Part shown: positions 34,677 to 43,544 of the stretch, piece after piece
How the letters are laid out: the number at the start of each line of letters is the position of its first letter
Position numbering within the stretch: the stretch's first letter is position 1
Assembly (NCBI GenBank): GCA_036404435.1
Contig: DASWZN010000015.1
Span: 1-64,000 of the forward strand
Origin: DASWZN01 sp036404435
GTDB lineage: Bacteria; Acidobacteriota; Terriglobia; Bryobacterales; Bryobacteraceae
Direction of reading: 5' to 3'
DNA: 64,000 bases
Notes under the pieces: generated by a model
Databases searched by the model: none
What the model saw: only the letters and a program-made list of their open reading frames with translations
What the model was told of the DNA's origin: nothing
Position numbers and translations under genes: made by a program

Positions 34677-35186
34677 ATGGGGATGACGGAGCTGTTTCTG
34701 GGTGAACTGGAGCGGGAGGCGGCCGCGACGCGGCGGACGCTGGAGCGGGTTCCCGAGGGGCGGGGCGAGTACAAGCCGCACGAGAGATCGATGCCGCTGG
34801 GGCGGCTGGCGACGCTGGTGGCGACCATGCCGGGGTGGGTGGCGATGGTGGTGCACCAGGACGAGCTGGACCTGAGTCCGCCCGGCGGCCCGGAATACAG
34901 ACCTCCGGAGCTGCGCACGACGCGGGAGCTGGTGGAGGCGCTCGATGCCGGTGTGGCGAAGGCGCGCGAGGCGCTGGCGGGGACGACCGATCGACACCTC
35001 ATGACGCCGTGGAGGCTCAAGGTGGCGGGCAAGGTGGTGAGCGAGCAGCCGCGGCACGTCGTCCTTCGCGACTCCGTGTTCAATCACCTGGCGCATCACC
35101 GCGGGCAGTTGACGGTGTACCTGCGGCTGAACGAGGCGCCGGTACCGGCGATCTACGGGGCGTCGGCGGACGAAGGGTGGGTGTGA
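34677..35186 (+). CDS. DinB-family protein
   Basis: 169 residues, a four-helix bundle metalloprotein. Pattern: TELFLGELEREAAATRRTLE, YKPHERSMPLGRLATLVATM (first His), then NHLAHHRGQLTVYLRLN (second and third His). DinB-like proteins include bacillithiol/mycothiol transferases and uncharacterised enzymes; substrate unknown. Since bshC is in the window, a bacillithiol transferase role is worth considering, but distance is 20 kb. The 280 bp before the start hold no gene. The stop overlaps a possible GTG start of the phosphoesterase. Confidence 0.85.
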   Translation: MGMTELFLGELEREAAATRRTLERVPEGRGEYKPHERSMPLGRLATLVATMPGWVAMVVHQDELDLSPPGGPEYRPPELRTTRELVEALDAGVAKAREALAGTTDRHLMTPWRLKVAGKVVSEQPRHVVLRDSVFNHLAHHRGQLTVYLRLNEAPVPAIYGASADEGWV

Positions 35187-35191
35187 CCGCG

Positions 35192-35911
35192 ATGCGCATC
35201 GCAATCGTGTCCGATTTTCATGGCAACCTGACCGCGCTCGAGGCGGTGCTGGCGGACCTGCGGCAGACATCTCCCGACCTCGTCCTGCACGGCGGCGATC
35301 TGGCGGACGCGGGAGCGAGGCCCGCGGAGGTTGTGGACCGCGTCCGCGAGCTGGGCTGGGAAGGCGTGGCGGGCAATACGGACGAAATGCTTTTCAGGCC
35401 CGAGTTGCTGGCGGAGTTTGCGAGTCAATCGCCCGAGGTGCAGCCGCTTCTGGCCGCCATCGAGGAGATGGCCGCGGCGACGCGCGAGGCGCTGGGAGAA
35501 GAGAGACTGGCCTGGCTGCGCGGCCTGCCGCTCATTCAGATTCAGGCGCCGATGGCGCTGGTGCACGCCAGTCCCGAGAGTCTCTGGCGGGCGCCCGGGC
35601 CGGACGCGAGCGACGCCGAGCTGGAGTCGGTCTATGCGCCGCTCGGCCAGCCGATCGCGATCTATGGGCACGTCCATCACCCATACGTTCGGACCGTTTC
35701 CGGAATGATGGTCGCCAACACGGGCAGCGTGGGTCTTTCTTACGACGGCGACCGCCGTGCCGCGTACCTGTTGCTGGACGAGTTCGAGCTAAGGATCCGG
35801 CGCGTGGATTATGACGTGGCGAAGGAGCTCAAGGCTCTCTCGGCCTGCGGCCTGCCGCACGCGGAATGGGTGGCGAAGATGCTGGAGAGCGGCGAGTTCG
35901 AGATGCCGTAA
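35192..35911 (+). CDS. Metallophosphoesterase (calcineurin-like)
   Basis: About 239 residues. Motifs: IVSDFHGNLTALEAVL (D-x-H), VLHGGDLADAG (GDxxD), VAGNTDEML (GNxD-like), LVHASPES (VHxSP) and YGHVHHPYV (GHTH-like). The set matches the YfcE/MJ0936-type two-metal phosphodiesterase family of unknown substrate. ATG at 35192 chosen; GTG at 35183 also possible, overlapping the DinB stop. Likely an operon with dinB. Confidence 0.9.
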   Translation: MRIAIVSDFHGNLTALEAVLADLRQTSPDLVLHGGDLADAGARPAEVVDRVRELGWEGVAGNTDEMLFRPELLAEFASQSPEVQPLLAAIEEMAAATREALGEERLAWLRGLPLIQIQAPMALVHASPESLWRAPGPDASDAELESVYAPLGQPIAIYGHVHHPYVRTVSGMMVANTGSVGLSYDGDRRAAYLLLDEFELRIRRVDYDVAKELKALSACGLPHAEWVAKMLESGEFEMP

Positions 35912-35929
35912 GGCAGCGCCAGCGAGGCC

Positions 35930-36442
35930 TCACTCGGCATCCAGGCCGGCCTTGGCCAGGAGGTGGCGGAGGGACTCTTCGCCGCGGGCGCCGCTCTGGC
36001 GGCCGGCGACCCTGCCATCGCGGCCGATCAGGACGTAGGACGGAAACCCCTGGGAGCCGAGGACCTCGACGAGGTTGGTGTCTTCGGAGGCCACGACGCG
36101 GCAGCGCCGGGGGGAGCGGCGCAGGTACGCGGCGACTTTCTCCTTCGGCTCGCCGACGTCGACAGCCAGAACCATCAGGCCGCGGCCGTAATACCGGCGC
36201 TCGATGGCATCGACGGAGGGCTGCTCCTGGCGGCAGTAGGGGCACCATGTGGTCCAGAATTCGACCAGCACGACGCTGCCTTTGAGCGATTCGCTGGTGA
36301 ACTGCTCGCCGCCAAGCGTCTTGGCGCGATAGCTCGGGACGTAATTGCAGGAGATGGCGGCGAGCCATGCGACCGCACAGAAGGTGGCGAGGGCGGCGCG
36401 GCGCCACGGAGACGCCTGGCTAAGGTTTGGGGAGGCTGGCAT
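35930..36442 (-). CDS. TlpA-like thiol-disulfide oxidoreductase
   Basis: 170 residues. The N-terminal LATFCAVAWLAAISCNY is a signal with a lipobox (AISC), so probably a lipoprotein. Thioredoxin core: VVLVEFWTTWCPYCRQEQPS with the redox CPYC (about 68-71), a cis-Pro region at GFPSYVLIGRDG. Likely reduces or isomerises exported disulfide bonds, for example in cytochrome maturation. Its start overlaps the 3' end of the upstream carboxypeptidase gene by 23 bp, so they are one unit. Confidence 0.9.
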   Translation of the reverse strand: MPASPNLSQASPWRRAALATFCAVAWLAAISCNYVPSYRAKTLGGEQFTSESLKGSVVLVEFWTTWCPYCRQEQPSVDAIERRYYGRGLMVLAVDVGEPKEKVAAYLRRSPRRCRVVASEDTNLVEVLGSQGFPSYVLIGRDGRVAGRQSGARGEESLRHLLAKAGLDAE

Positions 36443-38018
36443 CGATGAAAGCGGCGACGTCGGTCTTCATTTTCACCAGCGACGGCGAATCCAGGTAGAC
36501 CATGTGGCCGGCGGGATCGGTGACGTAGGAGATGTTCTGGCGGTACTCGGGGGTCAGATCCAAATGGTCCATGGAGTAGTTGACGGCGTAGTAAGGAGTC
36601 GCCAGGTCGTAGTAGCCTTCGATGACTAGCACCTTCAGGTAGCGGTTCTTGACTAGCGCCTGGCGCAGGGCGGCGGCGGTGTCGGCGAAGCCGTTGGCGC
36701 TGGAGCCCCAGTTCCATTCGAAGGCCGGTCCCCAGGCTTCGCGCGCCATGACGTAGTAGGGCATGTCGGTCTTATAGCCGAGCTCGCGGCGGACGTAATC
36801 GTTGAAGACGGAGTTGAAGGGCGGCTGTACGGTGGCCGTGGGGTCGTAGTAGGGAGTGTCCTCAAAGCCGGAGGGATCGGGGCCGGTGAAGCGGCCGTCG
36901 AGGCGGCCGACGCGGAGTTTGCGCTCGGCCAGGAGGCGGTGAGTGAAGCCGCGGACATCGACGCGCAGGTTGCTCTCGTCGAGGAACTCCTTGGACAAGC
37001 CGGTGTAGCGGGCCAGACGATCGATGGTGGCCTGGCGCTCGGCGGGGGTGAGCGCGTCGCCTTTGGCCAGGGCCAGCGTGTAATCCTGGGAGGCCCACTG
37101 CTCCACTTCCTTGCGCATCTTCTCCAGGTCGCCGGCGAGGTCGGGCGCGAGCTTGTGATGATACGCGGCGATCATGGCGTAAGACGGGAGGATGAGGGCG
37201 TAAGGAAGATCGTTGGTCTTGTTGAATTCCAGGGTTTCGAAGCTCAGCACGGTGGAAAGCAGCACGATCCCGTTGAACGAAATGCCGTGGTCCGCCAAGT
37301 AGCCCGATATGCCGGCCGCGCGCGTCGTGCCGTAGCTTTCGCCGAGCAGAAACAGGGGCGACGACCAACGCTCGTTGCGGGTGATGTAGAGGCGGATGAA
37401 TTCGCCGAAGGATTCGATGTCGCCCTTGACGCCCCAGAACTTCTTGCCGGTGGTGGTGGAGGACGGGCGGCTGAAGCCGGTGCCGATGGCGTCCACCAGC
37501 ACCAGGTCGGACTTGTCGAGGAGGGTGCTGGCGTTGTCCTCGAGGCGGTAGGGCGCGGCGGGCAGGAAGCCCTCCTTTTCGAGCACGACTTTGCGGGGGC
37601 CGAGAACGCCCATATGAAGCCAGATGGAGGCCGAGCCGGGGCCGCCGTTGAAAGCGAAAGTCAGCGGGCGCGAGCCGGGGGCGGCGCCATCGAGGGTGTA
37701 GGCGACGTAGAACATCAGGGCGTCCGCGGTGCCGGCGGCATCCTTGATGGGCAGGTGGCCCACGGTGGCGGTGTAGTGGAGGGCCCGGCCGCCAACCTGG
37801 ATCTGATGATGCGTGACGACGGGCGGAACCTCGGTCATGTCGAAATGCAGATCTTTGGGCTCTTCGCCGGCGGCGCGATCCGGATGCGGAGTCGGCGCCA
37901 GGTGCGCCGTGGGGGTGGGCGTAGGGGTGCTCTGAGCGGGCGCGGCCTTTTCGTCGGGCGGTTTCTGTTGCGCGAAAGCGGCGGCTGCCAGGGCGAGGAT
38001 CAGGAAGAGAGGCTTCAT
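36420..38018 (-). CDS. Serine carboxypeptidase-like S10 peptidase, secreted
   Basis: 532 residues with a signal peptide (MKPLFLILALAAAAFA) and a Thr-Pro-rich start. Catalytic elements: Ser in FLLGESYGTTRAAG, Asp in VIEGYYDLATPYYA, and His in TDPAGHMVYLDSP. Upstream core TFAFNGGPGSASIWLHMG gives the oxyanion loop. S10 peptidases remove C-terminal residues at acid pH and are common in Acidobacteria. The gene overlaps the TlpA-like gene. Confidence 0.93.
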   Translation of the reverse strand: MKPLFLILALAAAAFAQQKPPDEKAAPAQSTPTPTPTAHLAPTPHPDRAAGEEPKDLHFDMTEVPPVVTHHQIQVGGRALHYTATVGHLPIKDAAGTADALMFYVAYTLDGAAPGSRPLTFAFNGGPGSASIWLHMGVLGPRKVVLEKEGFLPAAPYRLEDNASTLLDKSDLVLVDAIGTGFSRPSSTTTGKKFWGVKGDIESFGEFIRLYITRNERWSSPLFLLGESYGTTRAAGISGYLADHGISFNGIVLLSTVLSFETLEFNKTNDLPYALILPSYAMIAAYHHKLAPDLAGDLEKMRKEVEQWASQDYTLALAKGDALTPAERQATIDRLARYTGLSKEFLDESNLRVDVRGFTHRLLAERKLRVGRLDGRFTGPDPSGFEDTPYYDPTATVQPPFNSVFNDYVRRELGYKTDMPYYVMAREAWGPAFEWNWGSSANGFADTAAALRQALVKNRYLKVLVIEGYYDLATPYYAVNYSMDHLDLTPEYRQNISYVTDPAGHMVYLDSPSLVKMKTDVAAFIDASLPKP

Positions 38019-38078
38019 GGGTTCTCCACTTCAGATTATAGGGGGCGGCGATATACTGGTGGCGAGTCCAAGAAAACC

Positions 38079-40553
38079 ATGTCTCTCACTTCCTTACGTA
38101 GTTTGGTGTGTCTGGTGGTTGCGGCGGCGGCCGCGGGGGCGCAAACAAACGATCGGGTCGAGACCATGCTCGGCAAGCTGAGCCTGGAACAGAAGATCGA
38201 TCTGATCGGCGGCGTGGACGAGATGTTCATCCGCGAGATGCCGGCCATCAATCTGCCGCGGCTCAAAATGTCGGACGGGCCGATGGGGGTGCGGACGTGG
38301 GGACCGACAACGGGCTACGCTGCGGGCGTCGGCCTGGCGGCGTCGTGGGACACGGAGCTGGCCAAGCGGGTCGGGATGTCGCTGGGGCGGGATGCGCGCT
38401 CGCGCGGCGTGAGCTTCCTGCTGGGGCCGGGCGTCAACATCTACCGGACGCCCATGAACGGGCGCAACTTCGAGTACTTCGGCGAGGACCCGTGGCTGGC
38501 GGGGTGCATCGCGGCGGCTTACATACAGGGCGTGCAGAGCCAGGGGGTGATCGCCACGGTGAAGCATTACGCGGCGAACAACTCCGAGCTCGACCGGAAC
38601 CACTTGAACTCGGTGGTGGATGAGCGGACGCTGCGGGAGATCTATCTGCCGGTGTTCGAAGCGGCGGTGAAGGAAGGGCACGTGGGAGCGGTGATGAACT
38701 CCTACAACCTCATCAACGGCGAGCACGCCACCGAGAACGGCTTTCTCAACCTCCAGGTCCTCAAGAAGGAGTGGGGCTTCCGCGGCATTCTGATGTCGGA
38801 CTGGAGCGCCACCCACGACGGCATTCGAGCGGCCAACGGCGGGCTCGACCTGGAAATGCCGTCGGCGGAGTTCATGACCAGGGAGACGCTGATTCCCGCG
38901 GTGAAGGACGGCAGGGTGACGCTGGCGACCATCGACGACAAGGTGCGGCGCATTCTGAGGACGGCGCTCGAGTTCGGGCTGCTGGACCGCGACCAGACCG
39001 ACTACAGCATTCCGCGCTACAGCCTGGACGCGCGCCAGGTGGCGCTCGAATCGGCAGAGAAGAGCATGGTGCTTCTGAAGAACGAAGGCAACCTGCTGCC
39101 GCTCGACAAGAGCCGGCTGCGCTCGATTGCAGTGATCGGGCCGGACTCGTGGCCGGCCCAGGTGTCGGGCGGAGGCAGCGCCGACGTGACGGCGTTCGCG
39201 CCGGTGAGTATCCTCGCGGGGTTGAGCGATGCCGTGGGGGGCAGCGCCCAGGTGCTTTGGAGCCAGGGCGTGAGGGAGCTGCGGGAGGTCTTCCGGTCCC
39301 GTGCCGACTTCTTTGCGGACGAGCAGGGCGCCACGCCCGGCCTGAAGGAGGAGCTATTCGCGGGCGGCAAGATCGAGGGCGCTGCGACGAGGACGGCCAC
39401 GGTGCGGCGGGTCTTCAATTGGCCCGTCAACTTGTGGGGGCGGGTGCAGCCGGACCGGATCGCGGTGCGGTGGTCTGGCTATTACATCCCGGCGAAATCC
39501 GGGAAGCAGCGGTTCATCGTGGCTGGGGCGGGCAACGATGCGTACAAGCTGTACGTGGACGGAAAGGTGGCCATCGATCAGCCGCAGCGCGATGGCCAGA
39601 GCCCGGGCGACTACGACCTCGAGGCGCAGGCGGGGAAGCCGATCGCGGTGCGCCTGGAATACCTGGCGTTCGGCAACCGGCCCACAATCAGCTTCACGGC
39701 GCTCGCGGCGGCCGACCTGCTCGCTCCGGACGCGGCGAAGATTGCCGCGATGGCCGACGTCGCGGTGGTCTCGGTGGGGTTCCAGCCGAGCACGGAATCG
39801 GAAGGGCACGACCGCACGTGGCGGCTGCCGGCGGGTCAGGACGAGCTCATCCAGTCAGTGACGGCGGCGAATCCGCGGATGATCGTGGTCCTGACGGCGG
39901 GCGGCGGAGTGGACACCAACCGGTGGCTCGACCGGACGCCGGTGCTGCTTGCTACCTGGTACGGCGGGCAGGAGGCGGGGCGGGCGTTGGCGCGGGTGCT
40001 GTTCGGCGAGGTGAATCCTTCGGGCAAGCTGCCGGTCACCTTCGAGCGGCACATCGAGGACAATCCCGCTTATAAGAATTACGACGCGGAGCCCGGCACG
40101 CTGAACGTGAAGTACGCGGAGGGGGTTCTCGTGGGCTACCGGCATTACGCGCCGGACCAGACGCAGCCGCTGTTTCCCTTCGGCTGCGGCCTCTCCTACA
40201 CGACGTTCGCGTTCCGCAACCTGAAGGTGACGCCTGGGGCCGCGAAGGCGGAGGCGACGGTGACCTTCGATGTGCAGAACACGGGCCTCCGGCCGGGCGC
40301 CGAGGTGGCGCAGGTTTACGTGAGCGAGCCGAACGCCAAGGCGTCGCGGCCGTTCGAGGAGCTGAAGGGATTCGCGCGGGTGGAGTTGCGGGCGGGCGAG
40401 ACGAAGCGGGTATCGATCGCGCTCGACCGGCGGTCGTTCGCATACTGGGACACCGGCAAGCACGACTGGACGGTGGACGCGGGGCGGTTCGTTATTCGGG
40501 TGGGGGACTCATCGGCGAATCTGCCGCTGGTGGGGGAGTTCGGGGTGGAGTAG
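38079..40553 (+). CDS. Glycoside hydrolase family 3 beta-glucosidase with PA14 insert
   Basis: About 824 residues with a signal peptide (MSLTSLRSLVCLVVAAAAAG). The GH3 N-terminal barrel shows LPRLKMSDGPMGVRTWG, VATVKHYAANNSE-like IATVKHYAANNSELDRNHLN, and the nucleophile Asp in GILMSDWSATHDG. The second domain has SAEKSMVLLKNEGNLLPLD and VVSVGFQPSTESEGHDR with the acid/base Glu. A PA14 domain is inserted (IAVRWSGYYIPAKSGKQRFI then KLYVDGK). A Fn3-like C-terminus ends the protein (KVTPGAAKAEATVTFDVQNTG). Acts on beta-glucosides outside or in the periplasm. Confidence 0.95.
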   Translation: MSLTSLRSLVCLVVAAAAAGAQTNDRVETMLGKLSLEQKIDLIGGVDEMFIREMPAINLPRLKMSDGPMGVRTWGPTTGYAAGVGLAASWDTELAKRVGMSLGRDARSRGVSFLLGPGVNIYRTPMNGRNFEYFGEDPWLAGCIAAAYIQGVQSQGVIATVKHYAANNSELDRNHLNSVVDERTLREIYLPVFEAAVKEGHVGAVMNSYNLINGEHATENGFLNLQVLKKEWGFRGILMSDWSATHDGIRAANGGLDLEMPSAEFMTRETLIPAVKDGRVTLATIDDKVRRILRTALEFGLLDRDQTDYSIPRYSLDARQVALESAEKSMVLLKNEGNLLPLDKSRLRSIAVIGPDSWPAQVSGGGSADVTAFAPVSILAGLSDAVGGSAQVLWSQGVRELREVFRSRADFFADEQGATPGLKEELFAGGKIEGAATRTATVRRVFNWPVNLWGRVQPDRIAVRWSGYYIPAKSGKQRFIVAGAGNDAYKLYVDGKVAIDQPQRDGQSPGDYDLEAQAGKPIAVRLEYLAFGNRPTISFTALAAADLLAPDAAKIAAMADVAVVSVGFQPSTESEGHDRTWRLPAGQDELIQSVTAANPRMIVVLTAGGGVDTNRWLDRTPVLLATWYGGQEAGRALARVLFGEVNPSGKLPVTFERHIEDNPAYKNYDAEPGTLNVKYAEGVLVGYRHYAPDQTQPLFPFGCGLSYTTFAFRNLKVTPGAAKAEATVTFDVQNTGLRPGAEVAQVYVSEPNAKASRPFEELKGFARVELRAGETKRVSIALDRRSFAYWDTGKHDWTVDAGRFVIRVGDSSANLPLVGEFGVE

Positions 40554-40584
40554 GCCATCCCCAGCACACAAGGAGGTGAGTGTC

Positions 40585-40608
40585 TGACAGGCCGGAGGCC
40601 TGTCCCAC
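40585..40608. repeat. Covarying palindrome, GACAGGCC type
   Basis: Identical to 23326-23349. Located in the space after the GH3 gene and just before the gene remnant at 40617. Confidence 0.9.
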
Positions 40609-40616
40609 CGAGGCTA

Positions 40617-40703
40617 GAGGTACTTACCGATCAGCTCCGAGAAGCTCTTCGCATTCCCGGTGCCGACTATGAACTCGCGCGCGACGCCTTGTCTTCCCTT
40701 CAC
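40617..40703 (-). pseudogene. C-terminal gene remnant
   Basis: About 28 codons in a clean frame end VAREFIVGTGNAKSFSELIG, then KYL and a stop. REF(I/V)VGTG is a pattern near the C-terminus of some calcineurin-like phosphatases, so this may be the tail of a deleted phosphoesterase. The frame extends upstream only into the adjoining SH3 gene in another frame. Short and uncertain. Confidence 0.3.
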
Positions 40704-41926
40704 CGGCTTTTTCGGGAGAAGAGCGCTTTCAGGCGGGCGAAGAAGCCAGGCGTGGACTGAGGCTTGGCGGGCGGCGGTGGGATGGCGGGGGCGAGCGCGG
40801 GCATCGGCGGCGTTTCGATCTTCTCCTTGGCGACCAGGTGCACCAGGTAGATCTGATAGGCGTAGGTTTTGCGGTAGCGCACGCCGTTCTCTTCCACGAT
40901 CAGCGAGAAACCCGGGTAGGTGGCGGTCTTGTTGCCGGCCGCGGCTTGGACGGGATGCACCTGGACGGGGTAGAAACCTTTAAGGTTGCTCTCGACGTGC
41001 GCGGTTTCGTAGCGGTGGTGGCGGACGTTCCAGATGAAGTAGCGGAAGCTGTCGAACTCGTAGGGCAAATGGTCCCCGCCGACGGTGGTCCAAAGCCAAT
41101 TGTGCTTGATCTGGCCGCCGTCGTTGACGTCTGCGGTGGCGAAGTAGGAGGTGATGCGATGGCCTTCGGAGTATTGCGCCACCTCGTCCGTAATGTCCAT
41201 CTTGAGGCTGCCCGCGAGGACCCATCCGGCGCGGCCATTCTTGAGCCGGACCAGGATCCAGTCATCGACCGGGATCGGCTTGGCGGGCTCGGGCTCGTCG
41301 GCTTCCTCCTTCTCGTCGTCCGGGAGCGGGGCCGTCTTCGAGAGTTCCTGCCAGTCAGCGGGAGGCTTGAGCGGCGGCGGCGCGGGCGGGCGCGGCACAC
41401 GGCTCTGGTCTGCCGGCTTGGGCGAGGGCTTGGGCCGTGGCGTGGGCGGAGGCAGAATGCTTTTGGGCGCGAACGGCAGGCGCGGATCGAGCTGGTGCGC
41501 GACCACGTCGACCGCCTCGCCTTCCTTGATCCTGTAGAAGCTTGGCGCCTGGCGGTTCGCTTCGGTGTGGACGTTGAGAGCTTCGTAGACGGTCGCGGCG
41601 CCTTGCGAAGGCAACTGGCGGGCGGTTTCCGCGAGCTGGTTGAGTTGGTCCATCTGGGGGGCGGAGAGCAACTGGCGCATGTCGGTCCAGCCCTCGACCC
41701 CGCTCGCGGTGCGCACCTTGACGAAGCGCCGGCGGCGGCCGACGATAGCGAGCCGATCGCCGTGCGCAACAGCGACGACTTCGGGCGACCGCAGATCGAT
41801 TTCACGGCGGAGCTTGAGGACGGCCGGGCCGGCGTAGGCCTCGCCGATCTCCGGCGCGCGCGGTGGGCCGGTGGAGCATCCGGTCAGGAGGAACAGCGCG
41901 GCCAACAGGGGAAAGAAGCGCACCAC
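40700..41926 (-). CDS. Lipoprotein with two SH3-like domains
   Basis: 408 residues. The lipobox is LLTGCSTGP (Cys17). SH3-like strands are seen near LRREIDLRSPEVVAVAHGDR, VGRRRRFVKVRTASGVEGW, and again at VYEALNVHTEANRQAPSFYR, with WILVRLKNGRAGWVLAGSLK. The C-terminal half is a separate globular domain with HNWLWTTVGGDHLPYEFDSF, YFIWNVRHHRYETAHVES and a Pro-rich tail. Such bacterial SH3 lipoproteins bind cell wall or regulate peptidoglycan enzymes. No partner gene is obvious nearby. Confidence 0.85.
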   Translation of the reverse strand: MVRFFPLLAALFLLTGCSTGPPRAPEIGEAYAGPAVLKLRREIDLRSPEVVAVAHGDRLAIVGRRRRFVKVRTASGVEGWTDMRQLLSAPQMDQLNQLAETARQLPSQGAATVYEALNVHTEANRQAPSFYRIKEGEAVDVVAHQLDPRLPFAPKSILPPPTPRPKPSPKPADQSRVPRPPAPPPLKPPADWQELSKTAPLPDDEKEEADEPEPAKPIPVDDWILVRLKNGRAGWVLAGSLKMDITDEVAQYSEGHRITSYFATADVNDGGQIKHNWLWTTVGGDHLPYEFDSFRYFIWNVRHHRYETAHVESNLKGFYPVQVHPVQAAAGNKTATYPGFSLIVEENGVRYRKTYAYQIYLVHLVAKEKIETPPMPALAPAIPPPPAKPQSTPGFFARLKALFSRKSR

Positions 41927-41938
41927 ATGCCAGTGTAA

Positions 41939-42562
41939 CTACTTCTGCGGATAGCCGACCGATTGAGCCAGCGTCACGCGCTGCTCGGGGCGCAGCTTGA
42001 ACGCTTTGGCGATGGCCGCGCGGTCCACGCTGGCGCGCACCACCGTGACCAGCCCTTCCGAAGCGCAGAACAGGTACACGTTTTGGGCGATGAAGCCGGT
42101 GTCGGCGCCGATGAATTCCGAATTGCCGTGCGTGCGCGCGGTGTCGGCGACGTAGACGAGGTTCACGGCGGCGTTCTTGACGAAAGGCTGCGTGCCGGCG
42201 ACGGCGCGGAGGTCGCCCGCCGCGACCGGCTGGAGCGCGTTGGCCTTGGCGTCATAGACGTAGACGCCATCGGGGGCGGCGACGTAGATGTCGACCTCCT
42301 GCCAGTTCATGGCCGAGGGCGCGGTGCGGTGGCCGTCGGGACGGTTGATGCCGAAGCCAGCCCAGAGCAGGTTCGAGAGCGTCTGGAGCGAGAGCGGCTG
42401 GGCACTGAACGCGCGCGTGGAGTGGCGCTGCTTGAGCGCCTGCATGAGCGGCATGCCGCCCTCGGTTTGCGGAGCGGGGAGCGAAACCGGTTTGAGGTCC
42501 TGGGCCGGGGCCAAGCAGGCGCCGAGCAGGAGGCAGGCGCCGAAGGATAGCGTGGTCTTCAT
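41939..42562 (-). CDS. Nitroreductase/SagB-type oxidoreductase, secreted
   Basis: About 207 residues with signal peptide (MKTTLSFGACLLLGACLA). Flavin-binding pattern QRHSTRAFSAQPLSLQTLSN, LWAGFGINR, then RTAPSAMNWQEVDIYVA and NVYLFCASEGLVTVVRAS. This is the SagB-type nitroreductase family, here exported. Reaction unknown. No Shine-Dalgarno is seen, and the ATG at 42560-42562 is chosen because it begins the signal peptide. Confidence 0.85.
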   Translation of the reverse strand: MKTTLSFGACLLLGACLAPAQDLKPVSLPAPQTEGGMPLMQALKQRHSTRAFSAQPLSLQTLSNLLWAGFGINRPDGHRTAPSAMNWQEVDIYVAAPDGVYVYDAKANALQPVAAGDLRAVAGTQPFVKNAAVNLVYVADTARTHGNSEFIGADTGFIAQNVYLFCASEGLVTVVRASVDRAAIAKAFKLRPEQRVTLAQSVGYPQK

Positions 42563-42624
42563 GGGGACAAGTGTAGCGGTTCCGGGCGGCGCGGCGGTGA
42601 GGAGGCCAACAGAAGCATTGGGGC

Positions 42625-42661
42625 CGCGGATGAACGCGGATAAACGCGGATAAACGCGGAT
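42625..42661. repeat. Short tandem GCGGATAAAC repeat
   Basis: GCGGATGAAC followed by two GCGGATAAAC units and GCGGAT. A nearby inverted cousin CGGCGTTTATCGGCGG (about 42680-42695) could pair with it. This is a dispersed word often seen in environmental bacterial genomes. Confidence 0.7.
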
Positions 42662-42789
42662 CAGGAGCGCAGATGGCTTATCGGCGTTTATCGGCGGCCA
42701 TGGCTCAGGACGGTCGAGCACCCGCCGTTCACTCACGCTGAAAGTGACACCTTGTTGTGACACAATGCGACATGAGGAGTATGAATTGC

Positions 42790-43062
42790 ATGAGTCGCAG
42801 ACGATCACTCGTTGTCCGGCGCACCGTTGCGTCGCCAGAGCAGCTGGTTCAGGAAGCGCTAGCCTGGGCGCCTCCGGAATCGACCGGCAACCTGAATCGG
42901 TTGGTCGCGGAGTCTCTCGCGGAGTTCATTGCCCACAAGAAGGCGTGCGCCTTTGAGAGCGCGATGGCGGCGACGGGCGTAGATCCGGCGATTCGCAAAG
43001 AATGCGCCGCGATCACGAACGAATTCGCGTGCGCCGATCGGGACGGATTGGGACAGCAATGA
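42790..43062 (+). CDS. Small antitoxin-like protein
   Basis: 90 residues: SLVVRRTVASPEQLVQEALA, ESTGNLNRLVAESLAEFIAH, then VDPAIRKECAAITNEFACAD, with a final DGLGQQ. The second half (MAATGVDPAIRKECAAITNEFA) resembles the C-terminus of RHH/MazE-like antitoxins. ATG at 42790 has GAGGAG 10 nt upstream. Earlier in-frame ATGs (42772, 42781) lie within or next to that site. A TTGTGACACAA dyad (42755-42765) could be an operator. Its stop overlaps the start of the next gene. Confidence 0.6.
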   Translation: MSRRRSLVVRRTVASPEQLVQEALAWAPPESTGNLNRLVAESLAEFIAHKKACAFESAMAATGVDPAIRKECAAITNEFACADRDGLGQQ

Positions 43063-43529
43063 CCGTGGCTTGCTCGCCCTTGCTTGCCGATGTTGTCTGG
43101 CCGGCCCTCTACCTTGAGGACCGTCTCCTCACGGTGTGGGCAATCGCCCTGGGACTGCTGGTAGAGCTGCTGTTCGTGCGATACATCACGAAGCGCTCGT
43201 GGCGCTGGTGCGCAATGGCAGACGTGGCGATGAATACGGCGTCTTCCTTACTCGGCCTTATCCTGCTGCCACTCGCCGGACTCGCCTGGGAGTTCTTTCC
43301 TGGCAGCGTCATCTACGAGATACTCCACATGGGTACATTCAACCCCGTCACGTGGACGGCGACGTGGGCGATGGCTGCAATGATTAACGGGGCACTCGAG
43401 ACCGGCGTCGTGCGATTCGCTTTCCGCCAGCGGATAGGCAAGAGAGGATTCTGGTTGCTTTGCCTAGCCAACGCAATCAGCGTCGGCGTGGCGCTCTGCA
43501 CCGTATTCGTCCGACCGCCCAGACTGTGA
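43059..43529 (+). CDS. Four-TM membrane protein of unknown function
   Basis: 156 residues with four hydrophobic segments: LLTVWAIALGLLVELLFVRY, NTASSLLGLILLPLAGLAWE, WTATWAMAAMINGALETGVV and FWLLCLANAISVGVALCTVF. No known family recognised. Starts inside the stop codon of the small gene upstream (ATGA), so translationally coupled. Confidence 0.75.
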   Translation: MTVACSPLLADVVWPALYLEDRLLTVWAIALGLLVELLFVRYITKRSWRWCAMADVAMNTASSLLGLILLPLAGLAWEFFPGSVIYEILHMGTFNPVTWTATWAMAAMINGALETGVVRFAFRQRIGKRGFWLLCLANAISVGVALCTVFVRPPRL

Positions 43530-43544
43530 CCGGCGCGCCACCAC

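Noticed and set aside
36939..38078. Upstream extension of the GH3 gene
   Set aside because: The frame runs antisense through the S10 carboxypeptidase gene; the ATG at 38079 begins a signal peptide.
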